Assembly: GCF_030409835.1 (NCBI RefSeq)
Contig: NZ_JAUFQO010000016.1
Location: 62,001 to 126,000 of the forward strand
DNA from: Lutimonas halocynthiae
GTDB lineage: Bacteria; Bacteroidota; Bacteroidia; Flavobacteriales; Flavobacteriaceae
DNA length: 64,000 bases
Reading direction: 5' to 3'
Translations under genes and position numbers: made by a program
Notes under the pieces: generated by a model
Seen by the model: the letters and a program-made list of their open reading frames with translations, nothing else
Told to the model about the DNA's origin: nothing
The model's database searches: none
Shown here: in pieces, positions 59,816-64,000 of the stretch
Layout: each line of letters begins with the position of its first letter
Numbering within the stretch: position 1 is the stretch's first letter

Positions 59816-61246
59816 TTAAGGCTCAACAATTGGTGGAGGGCCTTCTGGAATCATTGCTTTATATACTTCAGTTCCTTTTCTTTCTTTGTATTCATCCTTT
59901 ATTTTTTGTACCGTTTTCGGGTTTTCATATAGATCGTACATCGTCATTGCCATGGCCTTTGCAGCCTGAATTAAGCCCTTATGACCAATTGACATTCCAC
60001 CGCAGGCTACTACCGCCCAAGAATGCCAGGGCGTGTCTATAGGGGCAGTTGTAACTCTAAGATTTATGTTGGGAACATTCCAGCTTACGTCCCCAACATC
60101 TGTTGAACCACCACCAGGGTTTTTTCTTGTTTCTTTTAATGCGCTTATTTCACTATCAAGGCCTAGTTGAGGTTTACCGGTAACCTCTTGAATTTTTTTT
60201 CCGAAGGCTATTTCTTCCTCTGTATATGTTATTGGCCCCAGTAGTTCTAAGTTTTTTTGTAAAACCTCACCGCCGGCTCGATTTACCAATACTTCATAAA
60301 TTCCGGAAATCAAAGTAATCTTATAATCTACATTTGCCATGATGGCTGCTCCTTCAGCCATTTTCATGACCCTTTCATAAACCGGCATCATTCCGGAGCG
60401 TTTAGAGTCTCTGATTCGTACCCATAATTTTGAATAATCAGGAACAACATTCACCACTAAACCTGCGTCCTGAATATGATAATGCATTCTTACACTTGGT
60501 TTAACGTGTTCTCTATAATAGTTGATTCCTGATGTATATAATTCGAGTGCATCCGAGGCGCTTCTGCCATTCCAAGGATCAGCTGCAGCATGCGCGGCCT
60601 GTCCGAAGAATTCAACTTTAAAATCAATTAAGGCCAGAGAGCTTTGAACATCTGATTCTGTAGAAGCGTGAGGGTGCCAACTCATGTTTACATCTACGTC
60701 ATCCCAAAGGCCTGCGTTGACCATCCATATTTTACCAAAATATTTTTCTTCACTTGGGGTTCCAAAGAATTTAATGGTACCCTGAATCTTTCCTTGCTCA
60801 ATTAGTTCTTTAATGGCAATGGCCGCACCTAGGCTGGCTGCGCCAAATAAGTTATGTCCGCATCCATGTCCGGCGGCTCCCTCCTTTAAAGGTTCCTTGA
60901 CCGGAACCGCTTTTTGAGAAATACCGGGTAAGGCGTCAAACTCGCCCAATATGCCAATGACGGGCTTACCAGATCCATAAGTTGCTACGAAAGCAGTTGG
61001 CATACCCGCGACTCCCTTTTCAACTGTAAACCCATTCGTTTCTGCATAGTCTGATAAGATCTTAGAAGAATCATATTCCTCAAATGCAGTTTCAGCTTTG
61101 GCCCAGATTTCATCGCTAATGGCGATCAGGTCCTTTTTATGAGCTTCTATAGCGTTGTTGATGTCTTGCTTATCTTTTGGTAATTTTTGCTGCGTAAAGG
61201 CCACAATAGGTAAGAAAATAATGAGCAGGCTAAGGAAATTCTTCAA
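59816..61246 (-). CDS. Exported M20-family amidohydrolase (AbgB/aminobenzoyl-glutamate hydrolase-like)
   Basis: 476 aa with a signal peptide (MKNFLSLLIIFLPIVAFTQQ). Metal-binding and catalytic motifs of M20 are present: GILGEFDALPGISQ, AGHGCGHNLFGAASLGAA, FGTPSEEKYFGKIWMVNAG, and a late SIGHKGLIQAAKAMA. A dimerisation-domain stretch (HYHIQDAGLVVNVVPDYSKLWVRIRD) fits the family. The AbgB type hydrolyses N-acyl amino acid or aminobenzoyl-glutamate amides. The exact substrate is unknown. It converges on the WbqC gene. Confidence 0.87.
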   Translation of the reverse strand: MKNFLSLLIIFLPIVAFTQQKLPKDKQDINNAIEAHKKDLIAISDEIWAKAETAFEEYDSSKILSDYAETNGFTVEKGVAGMPTAFVATYGSGKPVIGILGEFDALPGISQKAVPVKEPLKEGAAGHGCGHNLFGAASLGAAIAIKELIEQGKIQGTIKFFGTPSEEKYFGKIWMVNAGLWDDVDVNMSWHPHASTESDVQSSLALIDFKVEFFGQAAHAAADPWNGRSASDALELYTSGINYYREHVKPSVRMHYHIQDAGLVVNVVPDYSKLWVRIRDSKRSGMMPVYERVMKMAEGAAIMANVDYKITLISGIYEVLVNRAGGEVLQKNLELLGPITYTEEEIAFGKKIQEVTGKPQLGLDSEISALKETRKNPGGGSTDVGDVSWNVPNINLRVTTAPIDTPWHSWAVVACGGMSIGHKGLIQAAKAMAMTMYDLYENPKTVQKIKDEYKERKGTEVYKAMIPEGPPPIVEP

Positions 61247-61372
61247 AATTTGTATATTAAAGGTTTAGTATCAGCAATTTAATGATTAAAACCATAAAAA
61301 AATAATTAGAGACCAAGTTGGATTAACCATCATGATCTGACAAGTGAGATGTATCATTACTAATTAAGTCAC

Positions 61373-61389
61373 GCGCCAGAATTTGGCGC
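61373..61389. repeat. GC-rich hairpin next to a terminator
   Basis: GCGCCA (61373-61378) and TGGCGC (61384-61389) form a short perfect stem. It sits just before the terminator hairpin at 61396-61423 and is not followed by T. Confidence 0.5.
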
Positions 61390-61395
61390 ATAAAA

Positions 61396-61423
61396 AAACC
61401 GAATAAAATCAATTATTCGGTTT
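61396..61423 (-). terminator. Rho-independent terminator of the coiled-coil protein gene
   Basis: AAACCGAATAA (61396-61406) pairs perfectly with TTATTCGGTTT (61413-61423) around a 6-base loop, with an A-run at 61392-61398 that is a T-run on the minus strand. It lies about 25 bases past the stop. Confidence 0.88.
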
Positions 61424-61448
61424 GTAAATTTTTATGATAAAAAAATAC

Positions 61449-62078
61449 TTATTTCTTACCCTTTTTATCCGCATATTTTTGCTTGTTTAGCTCATCCTGT
61501 AATTCTCTTCTTACTTTTTGCTCCCTTTCAAGGGCTTTCGCTTTGTAAGCTTCAAATTCTTTTTCAGTATCACTTAACAGATCTCTGGCTTGCACTGTAA
61601 TGGAGTTGCTTGATTTGAATCTGAAAATAAAGAATAGGAGCAAGGCAACTAAACTAAAAATGATCGTCCATAACAAACTGTTATACGAACCTTTGGTCAT
61701 GGGTATACCAAGAAACTTTATATTGTCTTTTTCCTTCGTTACGGATGTTAAGTTATTATTGGTCGTTTGGAGATCAGACTTTAAACTTTTAATCTCGTTT
61801 CCTTGAACCTCGACTAGTTTTTTTGTGTCCCCTAAATCTTTCTTCAAGGCCTGCATTGAGTCAAGAACATTCCCTTTAATCTTTTGATAAGAGGTCTTTT
61901 TTACAACTTTATATTCTTGATAAGAACTAGATTTTCTGTATAAATAACCGAATTGGCTTTCAATCGTACCATTATCGAGTGAAGGTTTAGGCCCGGTTTC
62001 TGCCTCAGCCTGCCCATAACTAACGGCAGAAAAGCATAAAAAAAAGGTGAAAGATAAAACAGTGATGAATTTTTTCAT
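61449..62078 (-). CDS. Exported coiled-coil protein with a C-terminal membrane helix
   Basis: 209 aa. Signal peptide (SYGQ), a conserved-looking stretch SQFGYLYRKSSSYQEYKVVKKTSYQKIKGNVLDS, a coiled coil (residues ~75-118, VLDSMQALKKDLGDTKKLVEVQG...), then one membrane helix (LLWTIIFSLVALLLFFIFRF) and a charged basic/acid tail (EKEFEAYKAKALEREQKVRRELQDELNKQKY). I do not recognise a functional domain. Similar proteins are sometimes labelled tRNA methyltransferase in databases, but no methyltransferase motif is seen here. Confidence 0.75.
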   Translation of the reverse strand: MKKFITVLSFTFFLCFSAVSYGQAEAETGPKPSLDNGTIESQFGYLYRKSSSYQEYKVVKKTSYQKIKGNVLDSMQALKKDLGDTKKLVEVQGNEIKSLKSDLQTTNNNLTSVTKEKDNIKFLGIPMTKGSYNSLLWTIIFSLVALLLFFIFRFKSSNSITVQARDLLSDTEKEFEAYKAKALEREQKVRRELQDELNKQKYADKKGKK

Positions 62079-62248
62079 TTCAATGTTATTTGATTAATAA
62101 AATTACAATATCTTGATATAAAGCAACTTGGAATGTATTATATTGATAGTAATATCTTACAAGTAGCCTTAAAAAGGGTATTATAATCGTTCTCTAATTA
62201 AATTTAAGAGGGCTCTAAAATTAAATAAATTTACCTTGTCTGCAAAAC

Positions 62249-64000
62249 TTATTTTAAAGCTTCCTTGAACAAGCTAATTGGATGTTTTGCCAATCTATTT
62301 GTTCCGTCTTTAATTTGGTGTCTACAACTTGTTCCTGAGGCAATAATTTCAACATTAGATTCCATATTTCTAACTTTAGGGAAAAGTGTATCTTCTCCTA
62401 CTTGCATGCTTAGATCATAGTGTTCTTTTTCATAACCAAACGATCCGGCCATACCGCAACATCCTGTATTCATAATTGAAACTTCGAAATTTTGAGGCAG
62501 GTTTAGCATGCTAAAAGTAGCCTTCATATTTGACAGCGACTTTTGCTGGCAATGTCCATGAACTTTTATTTTTTTTGCCTTACTTGTAAATTGACGTTTA
62601 TGAATCTTGCCTTTTTTAATTTCTCTCTCAATAAATTCTTCTATTGTAAAGGCATTTGTACTTATGAGCTTCGCATTTTCTTTGTCATCTGCCAATCTGA
62701 GATATTCATCTCTAAAAGTTAAAATTGCCGAAGGTTCTATTCCAACAAGTGGTGCATCTTTATTAATTTTTTCTTTGAAAAAGTCAACATTAAGGTTTGC
62801 TAGTTCTTTAGCTTCATCTAAGAGACCCTTTGAGATAAAACTCCTGCCACTTTCCTCGTGATCAGTAATTAAAACCTCATAGCCTAACTTTACTAGAGCT
62901 TCGATGCAGTCTTTTCCAACCTGATCATCATAAAAGTTTGTAAACTCGTCAATAAACAAATAAACTTGACCATTTGGGTAATGGGTATTTTTAAACCTGT
63001 TTTTATTGTTTTGATACCATTTTTTAGTTGTTTTCTGAGCAAGCTTAGGAATACTTCTTTGTATAGCCACGCCCATTATTTTTTTAGCCAGGCTGGTACT
63101 TAATACCAAATTGGCAATGGAGGGCATTAAAGAGCCTAACTTGTTGTATTTCACGTTATCCGCAAATAACCTCGTCCTGAAACTCACACCGTTTTCTTTT
63201 TGATATTGATAGAGAAATTCAGCTTTCAATGCTGCCACATCAACATTACTAGGGCATTCACTGGCACAGGCTTTACAACTTAAACAGAGATCAAATACTT
63301 CTTTTAGTTCAGCATGATCAAATCGATTTGATTTTTCGCTATTCGTTAAGTATTCTCGCAGCATGTTTGCTCGAGCTCGAGTTGTATCCTTTTCGTTTTT
63401 AGTAGCTCTATAACTTGGGCACATTGTTCCGCCGGCAAATACAGGTTTTCTACAATCTCCTGAGCCATTACATTTTTCAGCAGCTCTTAATATGCCTTGT
63501 GAATCAGAGAAATCCTGAATGGTTTCTATTTGAGGTTCTTCCCGATCCGGATTATACCTTAGAGAAGCATCCATAGGCCAAGGGTCAATAATCTTTCCAG
63601 GATTAAAAATTTGCTGCGGATCGAATACTTGTTTGATCCTTCTCATCAGCTCATAATTCTTTTTACCCAACATAAGACTTAGAAATTCTGATCTGACTAT
63701 ACCATCTCCATGTTCCCCGCTCATTGAACCTTTATATTTCTTTACAAGTTCAGCTACTTTACTGGTGATTTCACGAAATAAATGGATGTCTTCACTCAAT
63801 TTAAGATTGAGGATAGGTCTTAAGTGCAGTTCGCCAGCACCCGCATGGGCATAATAAACAGCCTCCTGGTCATAGCTTTTCATCATTGCTGTAAATTCAG
63901 CAATGTAGTTTGGTAGGTCCTTAACTTCTACAGCGGTGTCTTCAATACAGGCCACAGCCTTGCGGTCACCCACTATATTACCTAACAAGCCCAGGCCTGC
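62249..64000 (-). CDS. FAD-linked oxidoreductase with Fe-S domain, YdiJ-like (5' end outside window)
   Basis: The frame is open to the window edge, so the N-terminal FAD-binding part is missing; ~583 residues remain. The visible parts are the FAD-linked oxidase C-terminal domain (YAHAGAGELHLRPILNLK, SMSGEHGDGIVRSEFL, IFNPGKIIDPWP), then CNGSGDCRKPVFAGGTMCPSYRATKNE, a ferredoxin-like CLSCKACASECPSNVDVAALK and two CCG-type motifs (HGHCQQKSL and NTGCCGMAGSFGYE). This matches D-lactate/D-2-hydroxyglutarate dehydrogenases of the YdiJ type, which oxidise 2-hydroxyacids. The substrate is not determined. Confidence 0.88.
   Translation of the reverse strand, partial: AGLGLLGNIVGDRKAVACIEDTAVEVKDLPNYIAEFTAMMKSYDQEAVYYAHAGAGELHLRPILNLKLSEDIHLFREITSKVAELVKKYKGSMSGEHGDGIVRSEFLSLMLGKKNYELMRRIKQVFDPQQIFNPGKIIDPWPMDASLRYNPDREEPQIETIQDFSDSQGILRAAEKCNGSGDCRKPVFAGGTMCPSYRATKNEKDTTRARANMLREYLTNSEKSNRFDHAELKEVFDLCLSCKACASECPSNVDVAALKAEFLYQYQKENGVSFRTRLFADNVKYNKLGSLMPSIANLVLSTSLAKKIMGVAIQRSIPKLAQKTTKKWYQNNKNRFKNTHYPNGQVYLFIDEFTNFYDDQVGKDCIEALVKLGYEVLITDHEESGRSFISKGLLDEAKELANLNVDFFKEKINKDAPLVGIEPSAILTFRDEYLRLADDKENAKLISTNAFTIEEFIEREIKKGKIHKRQFTSKAKKIKVHGHCQQKSLSNMKATFSMLNLPQNFEVSIMNTGCCGMAGSFGYEKEHYDLSMQVGEDTLFPKVRNMESNVEIIASGTSCRHQIKDGTNRLAKHPISLFKEALK

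Overview
The window reads as a chromosomal segment of a Gram-negative Bacteroidota, most likely a marine-type member of the Flavobacteriaceae. The evidence is AT-rich DNA, lipoprotein and Sec signals typical of the phylum, a protein with a C-terminal domain resembling a type IX secretion sorting signal, Bacteroidota-style promoter elements (TAnnTTTG), and families largely confined to the group (DUF5683, DUF6495, DUF5777, NTP_transf_4-type GlmU, a short CarB without the MGS domain). There are no tRNA or rRNA genes, no transposases, no phage genes and no CRISPR array. Genes are tightly packed and essentially all intact. The first and last genes run off the window edges.

Layout. 1-12.6 kb: a truncated RecD-like helicase, PBP4-type carboxypeptidase, acyl-CoA synthetase, miaA, a large secreted protein, a voltage-gated-type K+ channel, a DnaQ/GIY-YIG fusion and an M28 peptidase. 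10.8-17.5 kb: a cobalamin uptake island. A B12 riboswitch leads btuB and a BtuG-like propeller lipoprotein on the plus strand, and btuF-btuC-btuD run on the minus strand. 17.5-23.6 kb: two DUF2147 paralogues, a BrkB-like membrane protein, kdsC, a DUF2520 protein and ppdK. 23.7-30.0 kb: an RND efflux operon (MarR regulator, adaptor, permease, TolC) with an 18-bp perfect palindrome at its head.

30.0-37.8 kb: the most unusual gene set, a nine-gene minus-strand cluster. It encodes a hexahaem lipoprotein with a collagen-like linker, an ethylbenzene-dehydrogenase-type haem-binding lipoprotein, a monohaem lipoprotein, a DUF5777 beta-barrel, a tiny Tat-signal protein, a four-cluster Fe-S protein, an NrfD quinone-type membrane subunit, an anchored periplasmic protein and a monohaem cytochrome. 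No molybdopterin or other catalytic subunit is present. Divergent to it lie ccsBA (cytochrome c maturation) and a glutathione peroxidase. Crp/Fnr-like inverted repeats of the form ATGAY-N4-RTCAT sit between the two, and a similar box lies before ppdK.

42-64 kb: housekeeping genes, including priA, a sterol-desaturase-type hydroxylase, rpsF-rpsR-rplI, a sirtuin, a GlmU-family protein, carbonic anhydrase, carB, rpmH, a 2,4-dienoyl-CoA-reductase-type SDR, the run parA-parB-DUF5683-dapB-lepB-WbqC, an M20 hydrolase, a coiled-coil membrane protein and a YdiJ-like FAD/Fe-S oxidoreductase. Two intergenic spots (45461-45578 and 49336-49395) hold unusual nested palindromes built from short direct repeats, which no gene or simple terminator explains.
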